Below are positions 22,363 through 33,035 of a DNA stretch of 64,000 nt, piece after piece; positions within the stretch are counted from its first letter, which is position 1, and every line of letters begins with the position of its first letter. The notes beneath the pieces are model-generated. The model was not told the DNA's origin. It saw only the letters and a list, made by a program, of their open reading frames with translations, and ran no database searches. The translations under genes were made by a program, and so were the position numbers. The stretch comes from Gari tellinella. Taxonomy: Eukaryota > Mollusca > Bivalvia > Cardiida > Psammobiidae. The stretch spans positions 16,907,543 to 16,971,542 of the forward strand of contig OV277862.1 of NCBI GenBank assembly GCA_922989275.2. The letters run 5' to 3'.

Positions 22363-23135
22363 TACAGTAAAACCTCTCAGTTACGAGCACTAAAAAGAAG
22401 GCTAGTTGATTGCATTGTTGAACCTCATATGTCACAAAACTTATATGTCACACTTGTGACGTATACGTGCGAATTCATCACAAGGGCGTTGCGACAGCCA
22501 CGTATATGTCACAACGTGACTATAATAAACAAATTTTTATACGTTTCTACTGTTAACCCCATCAAAAAGTCACGCTGTGACATATACGTTTTTGTTAGAG
22601 CCTAATGTGTCACAAAACGTATACGTCACAAATGTACCTGGCCCTACTTCGCTAGGGGTGACACTATATTAAACAATGACACTATAATAAACACACATTT
22701 ATACGTTTCTAATGTCAACCCTATCAAAAAGTCACGTTGTGAAAAATTCGCAATTTTGTGACATATACGGTTCTAATGCAACCCTATCAAAAAGTCACGT
22801 TGTGACATATACGTGACCGTCGCAACCCTCACGTGACGAATTCGCACGTATACGTCACAAATATGACGTTTACGTTTTGTGACATATAAGGTTCTATTCG
22901 TAGAGCCTTATATGTCACAAAACATATACGTCACAATTGTGACATATAAGTTTTGTGACATATAAGGTTCTACATTGCATAAAAGACACATGACAGCTTT
23001 AAGCAAGGGGGGCGCAAAACAGAAAGCTCCTAAAGGAGCTTTCTGTTTTGAGTTCACCTTACTTTAAGCAGTCACCTGTTGCAAACAACCGATAATTAAC
23101 ACAATTTAATGGTCGTGATAGAGAGTTTTTACTGC
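22363..23135. mobile_element. MITE-K split by a nested element
   Basis: Left arm 22363-22415 (CAGTAAAACCTCTCAGTTAC) and right part 22975-23135 match the K family. Between them lies the insert 22416-22973, flanked by ATTGCAT. The K hairpin (GAAAGCTCCTAAAGGAGCTT) is in the right part. Confidence 0.7.
22416..22973. mobile_element. TATGTCAC-repeat element nested in MITE-K
   Basis: About 558 bp with inverted ends TGTTGAACCTCATATGTCAC / TGTAGAACCTTATATGTCAC and a 6-7 bp duplication (ATTGCAT at 22409-22415 and 22974-22980). Most of its length is many copies of GTGACATATACG or its inverse and TATGTCACAA, in both orientations. No coding capacity. Not recognised as a named family. Confidence 0.7.
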
Positions 23136-23399
23136 AGTCATATAACTTTGTACCATCACATCAACATACACATATAAATAAATAACCAGAACAGTGTCAT
23201 GTAAGTGACAAATGCCCCCATAGTTTTGTGCTGACACTGAAATGCGTTTAGCTGTTTTAGGCAAGCATATAAATTAAATATACCAATACACACACCGCTT
23301 TTGGTACTCCATGCCGTTGTTGTGAAAGAAATATATGCTCCAGAATGTTTCTCTCTCTATTATTGAGGTCAAGGGCAAGGTCACAGTTTCCTGAAGACG

Positions 23400-23865
23400 G
23401 TACACGGCAATCATAAAGAAATGACAGGGAGAGAACAAGCGAGAGACAGACAGAGAGACAGACACGCACACAAAGACAGACAAAAACAGGGACTGGCCGA
23501 CCGACAGAGAGATAGAGAGAAGGACAAAGAGACAGAGAGAAACAGAGCGAGAGAGACACACATAGAGACAGACAGACAGACAGAAAGAGAGACATAGAAT
23601 GTGAGAGAGAAAGTAACAGAGATAAACAGAGAGTGAAAGACAGAAAAAAACAGCGAGGGATAGATAGATAGGTAGGTAGGTAGGCAGGCATGTAGGCAGG
23701 ACAGACAGACAGACATACAGACATACATACAGACAGACAGACAGACAGACAGGCAAACATACAGACAGACAAACAGACAGACAGACAGACCAGACCAGAC
23801 CAGACCAGACCAGACATACAGACAGACAGACAGACAGACAGATAGATAGATATATAGATAGATAG
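23400..23865. repeat. (GACA)n-type tetranucleotide array
   Basis: GACAGACAGACA, AGAGACAGAGAG and TAGATAGATAGG mixtures over 460 bp; 23780-23815 has a pentanucleotide CAGAC phase. Open frames on the minus strand rich in CLSVCLSV are artefacts of it. Confidence 0.9.
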
Positions 23866-24111
23866 CATTTAGTGAGATTCACGTAGAGTATCTGCTTACC
23901 CTTGAAGTATGTATTCCACAATCAGAGAATAAACTCACTTTAGTCGTCAGATCCGTATGTCATCAGATGAATTTCGATAACTCGTATGCTCTAGGTCGAA
24001 ATTGTCCTTATTTCTAAGTTCGAATTGAGCGAGTTTGAATTATTGAGGTTCGGCTTTACCAACATGACGATGCTCATGGTTGATGCATGCACAAGTACTG
24101 GTTGTAGTATA

Positions 24112-24325
24112 GTTAACCCTTATCCTGCGGCGATGTCGTCTGCTTCGAAATTGTCGTCTGCAAAGTTTGTTAAATCTTGATTTATACATTTTTTAAGTAA
24201 AGAAAGCTAAAGAAGAATGTCAAACAGTTTGGATCCAGATCAGACATCGCGTTGCGCGGTGTCTGATCTGGATCTAAACTGTTTGCAAAAATCAATAAAG
24301 TCGCGACCAGCAGGCAAAGGGTTAA
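24112..24325. mobile_element. MITE-A
   Basis: TTAACCCTTATCCTGCGGCG ... GGCAAAGGGTTAA with the hairpin TTTGGATCCAGATCAGACAT / inverse. Complete. Confidence 0.65.
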
Positions 24326-24533
24326 AAGCGTATCTCCAGTTTTCATCTGAGTTAACACATCTACATATCAGTATTTTGACTGTTATCAAATTTATCATAC
24401 ATATACTTTCCTAAACCTTTAAAAAGACGAAAAACCAGACTTAACTTTTGACCTAATAAGATACTTTCTTTTTGTAAATGATTGTCAGACACCTATAAAC
24501 TCGTACATTTTTTGTCTAGGAAAATGATTTATG

Positions 24534-24640
24534 TTTTTTTTTTTAGCTTGGTCGGGATTCGAACCCGTGCAGAGAAGGAACAACAAAATATGCCCTAAAA
24601 TAACCCTCTAGACGCTCTAATCTCTCGCCTACTGGGTCAA
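24534..24640 (-). mobile_element. tRNA-like SINE head with A tail (fragment)
   Basis: Minus strand: box-A-like TAGGCGAGAGATTAGAG (24615-24631), a perfect box B GGTTCGAATCC (24555-24565), then CCGACCAAGCT and an A run. The A-to-B spacing and bases resemble a serine/leucine-type tRNA with a long variable arm. No anticodon arm folds convincingly, so a SINE head or tRNA pseudogene is likelier than a working tRNA. Confidence 0.5.
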
Positions 24641-24685
24641 TATGATGGTCTATTTTATCCCACTTGTATCGTACGCGACCTACAT

Positions 24686-25199
24686 ATGAGCTGTACCATG
24701 ACAATACCTGCCTTATTGCATTACACACAGTGCAGACCAAAGCCAACCGCATGATCAAAGACGCGGCGGCTGGTCTTGATCTACACTGTTTGATATGTGT
24801 AAGCATCTAAAGCACTTTATTTTGCTATATTATATATGGTGTTACAGTGGAGAATCTGTTATTCTTTCCCGTTTAAACGCAAACGTACGCAAACGCATAG
24901 CACTAAAACGTAGAAAATGTCAATTTTTAGATATTTCTCACAATTCATGTTTATCTTGGTGGCAAACAGTTTGGAGCCTGATCAGACGCCGGGTTACCCG
25001 GCGTCTGATCTGGCTCCAAACTGTTTGCAGTGGAAATAAACGTTTTAGCGTAAACGCGTTTATTGGGAAAGAATAACAAATTCTCTACTGTAGGTAATGT
25101 CGATCAAATTCAGATGCAGAGCCTGGGATGACAACGGTACTTAGGCTGTACAATGTTGCAATGCAATAAGGCAGGTTTTTTCATGGCACGGCTCAATTA
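24686..25199. mobile_element. MITE-Q interrupted by MITE-H
   Basis: Left part 24686-24842 (TGAGCTGTACCATGACAATA, CTTATTGCATT, hairpin ACGCGGCGGCTGGTCTTGAT) and right part 25093-25199 (AATGCAATAAGGCAGG, CATGGCACGGCTCA) are the two ends of one Q copy. The H copy at 24843-25092 lies between them. Confidence 0.6.
24843..25092. mobile_element. MITE-H (inverted), nested in MITE-Q
   Basis: CAGTGGAGAATCTGTTATTC start, GAATAACAAATTCTCTACTG end, TA on both sides; perfect GCCGGGTTACCCGGC hairpin. The Q halves resume on each side. Confidence 0.7.
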
Positions 25200-25418
25200 T
25201 TTGGAGCGAAGTTTTAAAAACGCTACTCCGTCTATAGGCGGAGTAGAAAAAAGAGATTCGTACTATCTAAAAGGAACCTAGATTCAGTGATATTTATTGA
25301 GGATACTTTATACTGATCATACCATATACAGAATGATGCCACAGAAATGCTTTGATTGGAGTATTTTCTTCATTTCGTATTTGTAAATACATGTACATTA
25401 TTTAGATTTCAGCCTCTT

Positions 25419-25670
25419 TAACCCATTACCCCATAGCCTGTTTCTAGTTTAGAAAACAGATAACCACTTAACGAAGGTTGAAAGTAAAGCAGGATGCGCC
25501 TTAAGGCGCATTCTGTTTTACTTTCTGTCTACTTTAAGCTACAATCTGCTAGAAAATATCGAAAATAATTCTTATGCTACATATTCATGACTGTATAATG
25601 TTGAACTATTTTCTTCAGTGGAATAATAAATTAAAGGCGTAAAAATGCATATTTATGGGGTTATGGGTTA
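25419..25670. mobile_element. MITE-C, complete
   Basis: TAACCCATTACCCCATAGCC start and the inverse-like TTATGGGGTTATGGGTTA end. Hairpin CTTAACGAAGGTTGAAAGTA with core GCGCCTTAAGGCGC. Confidence 0.7.
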
Positions 25671-25674
25671 TGCA

Positions 25675-25845
25675 CGCTGTGCAGACATCGTCTACAATTT
25701 ATCGTCTGCAACAATTTTTAGAGTTGACCTAGATCTATTTGTATTTCTCTCAGATGATGTTATAAGAGCACTAAATAGTTTGAATCCAGATGGGACGCCG
25801 AGTTACTCGGCGTCTCATCTGGATTCAAACTGATTTCAAACTGAT
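25675..25845. mobile_element. A-type hairpin with GGGACGCC core
   Basis: AGTTTGAATCCAGATGGGAC ... GTCTCATCTGGATTCAAACT around GCCGAGTTACTCGGC. Left arm has the GACATCGTCTACAATTTATC segment. It begins right at the end of a C copy. Confidence 0.5.
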
Positions 25846-26131
25846 TATTCGCAAATTTTCATGTAACTTGCAAATACATGTAGTTAACCAGGCCACTTTC
25901 TATCTCACGGGTATAATAAGTAGACCAGGTCAAGAACAGATTAGAAACTGTGTACTCTTCTGCAAAACATGGAGAACATTGAACTTGAAAAAAATGGTAT
26001 GTTAACACATTGAGCCCTAGTGACGAGTATATTCGTAATTTACAAACATGTAAAAATACAATTGTCCTATACAAGCAGTGTAGCTCCAGATCAGGGCTCA
26101 GGATCGCAACTTATTGTAAATCAACTCTAAA

Positions 26132-26328
26132 TACAGTCGAACTTCGATATGTCGAACTCGGTTAAATCAAACATACCCGTATTTCAAATTTAAAACGTGG
26201 CTTAGCCACGTTTTAACTTTGAAATATGGGTATGTTCGACCTAACCGAGCATGAAATAATGCAGTTCATGTGTCGAACAATCGGATAGGTCGAGTTAAGC
26301 GAGTTCGAGATACCAAAGTTCGACTGTA
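26132..26328. mobile_element. MITE-D
   Basis: Complete copy: CAGTCGAACTTCGATATGTC ... AAAGTTCGACTG, perfect central palindrome ACGTGGCTTAGCCACGT, TA flanks. Confidence 0.7.
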
Positions 26329-26646
26329 GTAAAAATATGGACTAGCAGTTGTCGCTTCCTATACTGGAAACATATTGATAAAATTGAAACAGTGCCCGAT
26401 ATATTTTCAACAAAACCAGACCATTTTTAAGTTGATTAAATTGGGCTTAAATACCCATGACTTTTCTCTAAAACATGTTTGAACTAATAAAGAACCCAAA
26501 GTGTCTGGTCATCTCACATGTGTTTTTCTAATAACCGATTTTCTACATTTTGTGTTACAACTAAAGTGTTTAATTATGGGAAGGACTTGGACTTAGTATT
26601 TTGATTCCTTTCGGCATATTTCTTATACCAGATCTGGCCCGGCGCT

Positions 26647-26774
26647 TATAAAGCGTTTTAGTTGAGTCCGAGTTCGTTCTAAAGCATTTGATTGGTCAGA
26701 TTTGAGCATAGGCTCAAATCTGACCAATCAAATGCTTGAGAACGACTTTAGACTCAACTGAAAAGCATTATAAC
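26647..26774. mobile_element. MITE-M, second copy
   Basis: GTTTTAGTTGAGTCCGAG, ATTTGATTGGTCAGATTTGA and their inverses meet at a GCATAGGC loop. Close match to 9024-9145. Confidence 0.6.
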
Positions 26775-26823
26775 CTTGGACCCAAGCTCAACCCTTTCAC
26801 TACCAGATGTTTCGTGAGAGTTT

Positions 26824-26980
26824 TACCCCTTCACCGTTTCATTGTCGTCTGCTTTATTGTTGTTGTCTGCAATGTCGTTTCAAAGTTAATTTTAAGGCAG
26901 TTTGACCGACAAAAAGTTCAATACGAGTGCAAAACAGTTTGTAAACGCGCTTTTAGGCGTCATTGAGAGTGAACGGGTTA
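26824..26980. mobile_element. MITE-A lacking the hairpin
   Basis: Arms match 12600-12817 almost base for base (GTCGTCTGCTT, TGTCTGCAATGTCGTTTCAA, AAACGCGCTTTTAGGCGTCA, GAACGGGTTA). Where the 64-bp hairpin should be there is a single AAACAGTTTG (26932-26941). Confidence 0.7.
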
Positions 26981-27226
26981 ACTCTTTGAACCCTAGTCAC
27001 AAGTATATGGTCATTTGCAAACAGCATACCTGTGAGGAGTACACTTGTACTATGCAAACAGTGTAGACCCTGATCAGAGGGCTCCTTGAGGAGCCCTCTG
27101 ATCAGTGTCTACACTGTTTGTCAGTTTGACATTTATTGAAAAAATCAAACCCTAAAATGTCAAAAGGGACTAGACTAAATTGAAAATTAGAATTGTCCAT
27201 TTGAGGTTTCAGGGAGAAAAGTGTTA
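26978..27226. mobile_element. MITE-F
   Basis: TTAACTCTTTGAACCCTAGT start, GAGAAAAGTGTTA end. Hairpin GTGTAGACCCTGATCAGAGG with core GGCTCCTTGAGGAGCC. It shares its first base with the end of the hairpin-less A copy before it. Confidence 0.65.
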
Positions 27227-27611
27227 CTGTATGAGTTCGTCTTTTGAAGGCGGCATGTCGCATACCATTTTCATATCAGTATCCTTGTCTGTTGGCCTTT
27301 GTCCTCAATGATAGAAAACAGCTTCTCATGAAAATAGTTTTACTATTAAATATCAGTAAGATATATCAGTTGTGGTGTAAGAATACATCTTGGTATAATA
27401 GATGTTACGTATTATTTTCACTACACCGTAACCTTGACCTTAAGCCTCAATTATGGAATAAATTTGTCTTGAGAATACTCCCTTTTCTAGGTTTTCAGTT
27501 TGCCAAAATCAATCAATAAGTCAATCAGTCGATCAATCAATCTGATCACAAAGTCTTTTTTTTTTTAAAAAAAAAAAAAATTATTTACAAAAGATTCACG
27601 AGTCTTTAAAG

Positions 27612-27820
27612 ACTCCTTACCGCTAAGCCAGTTTCTTGTTTGAAAATAGGTGGTCACTTACAGCAGGCTGAAAGTAGAGAAGAATGTCCGCATTCTGCTT
27701 TGCGTTCAGCCTGCTTTAAACTACATTGTATTATCTGCTAGAACAAAGAAATACTTTTATGTCATACATATTCACAACTGAATAAATTGAAACTATTTTA
27801 TACAGTGAAAGGGTAAAGTA
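27612..27820. mobile_element. MITE-C, decayed
   Basis: CCTTACCGCTAAGCCAGTTT start; hairpin CAGCAGGCTGAAAGTAGAGA / TCAGCCTGCTTTAAAC; end with CAGTGAAAGGGTAAAG. Confidence 0.55.
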
Positions 27821-27851
27821 ACGGTAGGGTAAAATGTGTATTCAATTGGAA

Positions 27852-28033
27852 ATACAGACGAAACTAGATTCTTCGAACTCGCGTTTGTTCTAACATACCC
27901 ATATTTCAAAGTTAAAACGTGGCTTAGCCACGTTTTAACTTTGAAATACGGATATGTTCGACTTTCGCGAAATCGAATTATCGAAATTCAACCTATGAAA
28001 TACTGATACGATCGGTTTATACGAGTTCGAAAT
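27852..28033. mobile_element. MITE-D, decayed ends, next to the LINE
   Basis: The central palindrome (AAAGTTAAAACGTGGC and inverse) is intact; both ends have diverged. The LINE target duplication begins 33 bp downstream. Confidence 0.6.
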
Positions 28034-28079
28034 ATATAGGTATAAATCACCTTTAATTATACTTCTAGTTAACACCTCT

Positions 28080-29579
28080 TAACAGGTTGAATACCCATCT
28101 TCTGGACGAGACGGTACCTGAAAGTCAATGTGGTTTTCGTAAGAACAGAGGGACAGTCGACATGATTTTCTGTGCTAGACAGATCCAAGAGAAGTGCAAA
28201 GAACAGAACAAGGATCTTTACATCCTCTTTGTCGACCTCACAAAGGCGTTTGACACAGTGCCACGTTCAGGACTATGGAATATTCTGCCCCGTATCGGTA
28301 TCCCTCCTAAGATGGTTAAAATCATCCGCTGCTTCCACGATGGCATGAGTGCAGGATTAGTCAATGGGAATGCTGAAGATGAGTTCCCTGTCACTAATGG
28401 AGTGAAGCAAGGCTGTGTCCTAGCACCAACTCTCTTCAGCTTTCTTTTCAGCATGATGCTGCTTTCTGCTTTTAATGAAACAGACCCAGGCATTCAGGTC
28501 TCATACCGAACTGATGGTGGCGCCTTCAATGTGCAACGACTGCATGCACAGACAAAAGTAACGAAAGCTCTTGTTCGTGACCTCCTGTATGCAGATGATT
28601 GCGGCATTGTCGCCCATTCTGAAGATGACCTTCAAAGACTTGCAGACTCCCTTTCTGCAGCCACCAAGCGTTTTGGGCTTACTATAAGCATAAAGAAAAC
28701 TGAAGTGTTGTTCCAACCTGCAAAAGGATCCACTGCGAGAGTGCCTGAGATTAAGATCGACCACACAACCCTGAAAAATGTTGACTCTTTTACTTACCTT
28801 GGCAGCAGCCTCTCATCTTCCAACAGCCTAGACAAGGAAATATCTAGTCGCATTGCAAAGGCAAGTGCTTCTTACGGCAGACTGCAGAAACGAGTATGGG
28901 ACGAGAGGGGCCTGAGCATAGATACGAAATGTGCGGTGTACAGAGCTGTGGTACTGAGTGCACTTCTGTATGGTTGTGAGACCTGGACACCCTACCGAAG
29001 GCACATTAAACTACTTGACCAATTTCACCAACGCTGTCTTCGCAGAATTATGCATATCAAATGGTTTCATAGGGTCTCAAATGTCAGAGTACTGCAGCAA
29101 GCAAAGATGCCAAATATGGATGCACTGCTTACATTATCCCAGTTGAGATGGTCTGGACACATCGTGCGCATGTCGAATGATAGATTACCAAAGCAACTCT
29201 TCTATAGTGAGCTGTCACAGGGCAGTAGATCAAGAGGGAGACCAAAGCTCCGCTTCAAAGACACCCTAAAGCGATCACTCCAGAAATGCAGCATTGTGGT
29301 TGCTGATTGGGAACTCAGGGCACTAAACAGGTCTGTCTGGAGGCAAACTATCAGGAGGGGATCAGCTATGTATGAACGTTCTAGACAACTGACAGAAATT
29401 GATAAACGTGCTTCATGCAAGGCCAGTAGTATAGCCACAGAACGCTCAACTGTGTGTGGCACATGTGGCCGTCTATGTGCTTCTGACTTTGGGCTTATGT
29501 CCCACATGCGGACACACAGATAAAACCCCACCCATGCGCTAGGTTGGACTTTATCGATTACGATAGTCGACCATATATA
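28080..29579 (+). mobile_element. 5'-truncated LINE insertion with 14-bp target-site duplication
   Basis: The insert is bounded by TAGTTAACACCTCT at 28066-28079 and again at 29580-29593, a perfect 14-bp duplication. It holds one open RT frame, a 56-nt 3' UTR ending in ACCATATATA, and no poly(A). The endonuclease half is missing, as in ordinary 5' truncation during target-primed reverse transcription. Perfect duplication and an undamaged frame suggest a recent event. It landed next to a D-family palindrome (27852-28033). Confidence 0.93.
28081..29523 (+). CDS. LINE reverse transcriptase, C-terminal part with zinc knuckle
   Basis: About 480 residues open from the insertion edge; the frame has no true ATG start, since an in-frame stop lies just outside the insert. 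RT motifs are seen in order: SQCGFRKNRGTVD, motif A FVDLTKAFDTV, motif B GVKQGCVLAPTLF, catalytic LLYADD, motif D GLTISIKKTEV, motif E FTYLGSSL. A thumb/connection region follows (RRIMHIKWFHRVSN, LRWSGHIVRM, RGRPKLRFKD) and the end is a C-x2-C-x12-H-x3-H finger. Known: such endonuclease-RT proteins are often mislabelled 'craniofacial development protein 2-like'; an RTE/BovB-like or CR1-like clade is possible. The catalytic residues are intact, but the lost 5' end makes this copy non-autonomous. Confidence 0.92.
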   Translation, partial: NRLNTHLLDETVPESQCGFRKNRGTVDMIFCARQIQEKCKEQNKDLYILFVDLTKAFDTVPRSGLWNILPRIGIPPKMVKIIRCFHDGMSAGLVNGNAEDEFPVTNGVKQGCVLAPTLFSFLFSMMLLSAFNETDPGIQVSYRTDGGAFNVQRLHAQTKVTKALVRDLLYADDCGIVAHSEDDLQRLADSLSAATKRFGLTISIKKTEVLFQPAKGSTARVPEIKIDHTTLKNVDSFTYLGSSLSSSNSLDKEISSRIAKASASYGRLQKRVWDERGLSIDTKCAVYRAVVLSALLYGCETWTPYRRHIKLLDQFHQRCLRRIMHIKWFHRVSNVRVLQQAKMPNMDALLTLSQLRWSGHIVRMSNDRLPKQLFYSELSQGSRSRGRPKLRFKDTLKRSLQKCSIVVADWELRALNRSVWRQTIRRGSAMYERSRQLTEIDKRASCKASSIATERSTVCGTCGRLCASDFGLMSHMRTHR

Positions 29580-29639
29580 TAGTTAACACCTCTATTTACA
29601 TATCTATATTGAATACTGTTCCATTTCTGATATCTTTAC

Positions 29640-29825
29640 GTATGATATGAATATATTATGTAATATCATTTGTATCATATGTGGTAAAATATATTGAGCA
29701 TATGTACAATGATATACTATGTACAAGTCAATAAAATGTTATGGTTTGTTCTGTTCTTATATTCTTTTGATGTATCTAATATATTCTATGTTATGTAGAA
29801 TTCGAGAAATAAAAGTTCTGTTCCG
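29640..29825 (+). mobile_element. Retroelement 3' tail, same family as 45467-45720
   Basis: TATTCTATGTTATGTAGAAT, an AATAAA-containing stretch and a GTTCTGTTC end match the minus-strand copy at 45467-45530. Only the last 60 or so bases are shared; the AT-rich part before them is unassigned. It lies directly 3' of the LINE insertion site. Confidence 0.45.
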
Positions 29826-29923
29826 TTCAGTTAGCTTCAACTCTTGACTCACTAGTTGTAAGGATCACATTTTAACCATTCAACCCTTAGTCATTTACAA
29901 ACAGCGTATCGGTTGTGAGTACA

Positions 29924-30173
29924 TTAACCCTTTGAACCCTAGTCCCGCATATAGGCGTCCTTTTCAAACAGTGTACATGTAAAAAGTACACTTGTCCTAT
30001 GCAGACAGTGAATACCCAGATCAGAGGGCTCCTTACGGAGCCCTCTGATCTGGGTCTTCCCTGTTTGTCATAATGCAAAACATTGACAAAAACAACCTTT
30101 AAAAGTCAGAAATGGACTAAACTAAAATGGAAACTGGAATTGTTCATTTAAAGTTTCAGGGAGGAAATAGTTA
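29924..30173. mobile_element. MITE-F, followed by its own minisatellite
   Basis: TTAACCCTTTGAACCCTAGT start, hairpin AATACCCAGATCAGAGGGCT with core CTCCTTACGGAG, end GGAGGAAATAGTTAA. A second F copy begins at 30174 and expands into a tandem array. Confidence 0.65.
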
Positions 30174-30245
30174 ACTCCCAAACAGTGTAGACCTAAAGCA
30201 GAGGGCTCCTACACGAGTCCTCTGATCTGGGTATGCAATGTTTGT
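30174..30245. mobile_element. MITE-F hairpin half leading into a tandem array
   Basis: TAACTCCCAAACAGTGTAGA, GAGGGCTCCTACACGAGTCC, then GTTTGTCATTCTGAAATGCA. From here the F interior is repeated in tandem up to 31235. Confidence 0.55.
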
Positions 30246-31235
30246 CATTCTGAAATGCATTTATAAAACAATCCTAAACTGTGAGAGTCCATCCAAAGTT
30301 TCATGTGTTCATAAAAATGCAATAGAGTAATAAAACAATCCAAATTTGTAAAATATGAACTAGGTGTATAATGAAACCCCGTAATAGTCAATTCAAAGTT
30401 TCTTGTATTCATAACAATGCAATAGATTTATAAAATAATCCTTATTAGTGAAATATGAACTAAGTATTATATAATGAGAAACCGTAATAGTTTATTATAA
30501 GTTTCTTGTCTACATAATAATGCAATTGGTTTAAAAACACAATCATAATCAGTGATAACCTAGGTACATTTATAATGAGAAACCGTAATAGTTCATTCAA
30601 AGTTTCGTGTGTACATAATAATGCAATAGATTTATATAAAAAAAAACATCCTAATTAGTGACAATGACCTAGGTATACATGTAATGAGAAACCGTATAGT
30701 TCATTCAAAGTTTCTTGTGTTCATAATAATGCAATAGATTTATATAAAAAAAAAACATCCTAATTAGTGACAATGACCTAGGTATACATGTAATGAGAAA
30801 CCGTATAGTTCATTCAAAGTTTCGTGTGTACATAATAATGCAATAGATTTATATAAAAAAAACCATCCTAATTAGTGACAATGGCCTAGGTATACATGTA
30901 ATGAGAAACCGTATAGTTCATTCAAAGTTTCTTGTGTTCATAATAATGCAATAGATTTATAAAACAATCCTAATTAGTGAAATATGAACTAGGTATAATA
31001 AGAAACCTTAATAATCCATTCAAAGTTTCACGTGTTTATACTAATGCAATAGATTTATAAAACATTCCTAATTAGTGAAATATGAACTTGGTATAATGAG
31101 AAACCGTATAGTCCATTCAAAGTTTCACGTGTTTATAATAATGCAATATATTTATAAAACAATTCTAGTTAGTGAAATATAAACTAGGCATAATGAGAAA
31201 CCGTTATAGTCCATTCAAAGTTTCACGTGTAAACG
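30240..31235. repeat. About 98-bp minisatellite derived from the MITE-F interior
   Basis: About ten units with the landmarks ATAATGCAATAGATTTATAA, CCTAATTAGTGA, TGAGAAACCGTA and CATTCAAAGTTTC. CATTTAAAGTTTC and GTCATAATGC occur in the unexpanded F copy at 29924. Some neighbouring units around 30640-30960 are nearly identical, suggesting recent local expansion. Confidence 0.8.
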
Positions 31236-32148
31236 AGTTAGACTACTGCTCAGTGCCGACAAGGTATCATTGCCAGGGACGCATTAGACACAAATCAAGA
31301 CACAGAACCTACATTAGCACATGGCTTGGAGCTCTCGGTCAATCAGATGCCTCAAAAACCTGTGAATATATCGTTTATTTTACAAAACCATGAAATAACT
31401 AACACACTGTTCACTTATTCCACGCTTTCGTCATATCAAGGCAATTTGACGTCACAACCCTAGCAATCCTCCGAGCGGGCCATCGCGAAAACATTTTGTC
31501 TGCACTGTAGGCTTAACGATAAATAATCGGAATAAACACCAGATCAAGGATTCAAACTAAAGCAATACGGTAATTACACAGTATCAATAATAGATCTAGA
31601 TCTACCCCATCCCTTTGGACCTAGATATATGCATTGTTTCAGCTGTAGATGTAAAAACCGCGATAGGCATGTCTAGATTGTCTTTACTATACATAGCTAA
31701 GATCGGAGGGGAACTGCACTCGCTTGATGACGTCATATTATGTACAGTGAGACCTAAACTAAAAAGGCAATTAATAATGAATTGTGCTTACATATAGAGC
31801 TTCAATAAGCGTTATTTATGTTGGTGTTAAAGCATGCTTAATATCTCAAACTACACATTGAAAAACCTTTCAATTTAAGTAAAATATTACAAATAAAATG
31901 ACCTTTTCGTCTAAAACAAAAAACAGAAACGAAGGGTCTTCTTGTTTTCCTCGAGCCCAAGCCAGTGCTAAATAGGCTACGCCCCCTCGAACTATATCGT
32001 TTATTCGCTTGCAACCATGGTCTAACCTATACATATCCAACACTTTTACTGTCAGGTCGAATAGTTCTATATCAACACTCCTCTGCTAACAGTGCACACA
32101 CGACTTGTGAGCAGTTTAACCCATTTATGCCTGTACATTATTATTATG
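31236..32148. other. No gene recognised
   Basis: Unique sequence after the 98-bp array. Open frames up to 73 codons have no recognisable domain. Confidence 0.5.
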
Positions 32149-32212
32149 CCATATTTATATAGCGCTCTTCTCACACAGTATGTGTGCGCTCAAAAGCGCT
32201 TCACATGAAGTT
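32149..32212. repeat. Short TTTATATAGCGCTC repeat
   Basis: TTTATATAGCGCTCTTCTCA ... GCGCTCAAAAGCGCTTCACA. Known: a short interspersed motif seen in many animal genomes. Confidence 0.4.
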
Positions 32213-32614
32213 ATATAAATGTACTTACAAAGAAATAACTACATTTACAATAAAGTAAAGACATCCTACTTGTAATGCTTTCAACATAATTATTAAGATA
32301 ATACTTATTATTATTAGTAGTATATAAAATCAATTTTAAATGAATCAAATATTACAATGAACTCTCCCCTAAGTGCTTGCGGAAATATTCCATTACAGAT
32401 AAACAAGGGTGATCTAAAGACACTACAGTGTTTGTCTATATAGCAGATAATTCATATGAAACGGCAAACAGTGCTGACCCTGATTGTGGCACCTCATCAA
32501 GGTTTACAACGGTCGCTAACGTCAATTTTTGTAGACACTATATATTAATTGGTTAACCGTTTATAAAAATGAAACCTCATGGCAAGCAAACAAAACACAT
32601 TTTTGTCCTTGTAA

Positions 32615-32850
32615 CTAAACTGCTAACGCCATCAAAAGGCGACTTTACAAACAGTTTGAATCCTGATCAGATGCCGCGTAACGCGGCGTCTGATCAGGAT
32701 CCAAACTGTTTAACACTCGTATCGACATTTCTTCAGTCAAGCAACACCAGATCTGACATTAAAAATATTGCAGACGGCACTATCAATGCAGACGATATTT
32801 TGGCGGTAAGAGGGTTAAAGCAGACGATAAATCGTCACAGTGAAAGAGTT
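32615..32850. mobile_element. MITE-A
   Basis: AACAGTTTGAATCCTGATCA hairpin and inverse, then TTTAACACTCGTATCGACAT, TTCTTCAGTCAAGCAACACC, GCAGACGATATTTTGGCGGT and GTGAAAGAGTTA. Confidence 0.65.
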
Positions 32851-33035
32851 ACATGTAAGACAAAACATACCTTTGGTCAGAATTAAACCACATGTGGCTA
32901 CTTGGATAGTGCTTGTTCCTCTAATCTACAACATGTGCTTCCTCCAGTTTATTCGTGAACACTATAGTCTGGTTGTTTTTACCTGTCATTCATTAAAACC
33001 TGATATAAAAGTACGAGCTATCGCGACACTAAAGC

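Noticed and set aside
23257..23921. Long minus-strand frames rich in CLSVCLSV (105-215 codons)
   Set aside because: They are translations of the GACA tetranucleotide array, open in all three frames.
24534..24640. Functional tRNA gene
   Set aside because: Box B is perfect and box A plausible, but the acceptor and anticodon arms do not pair and an A run follows; a SINE head fits better.
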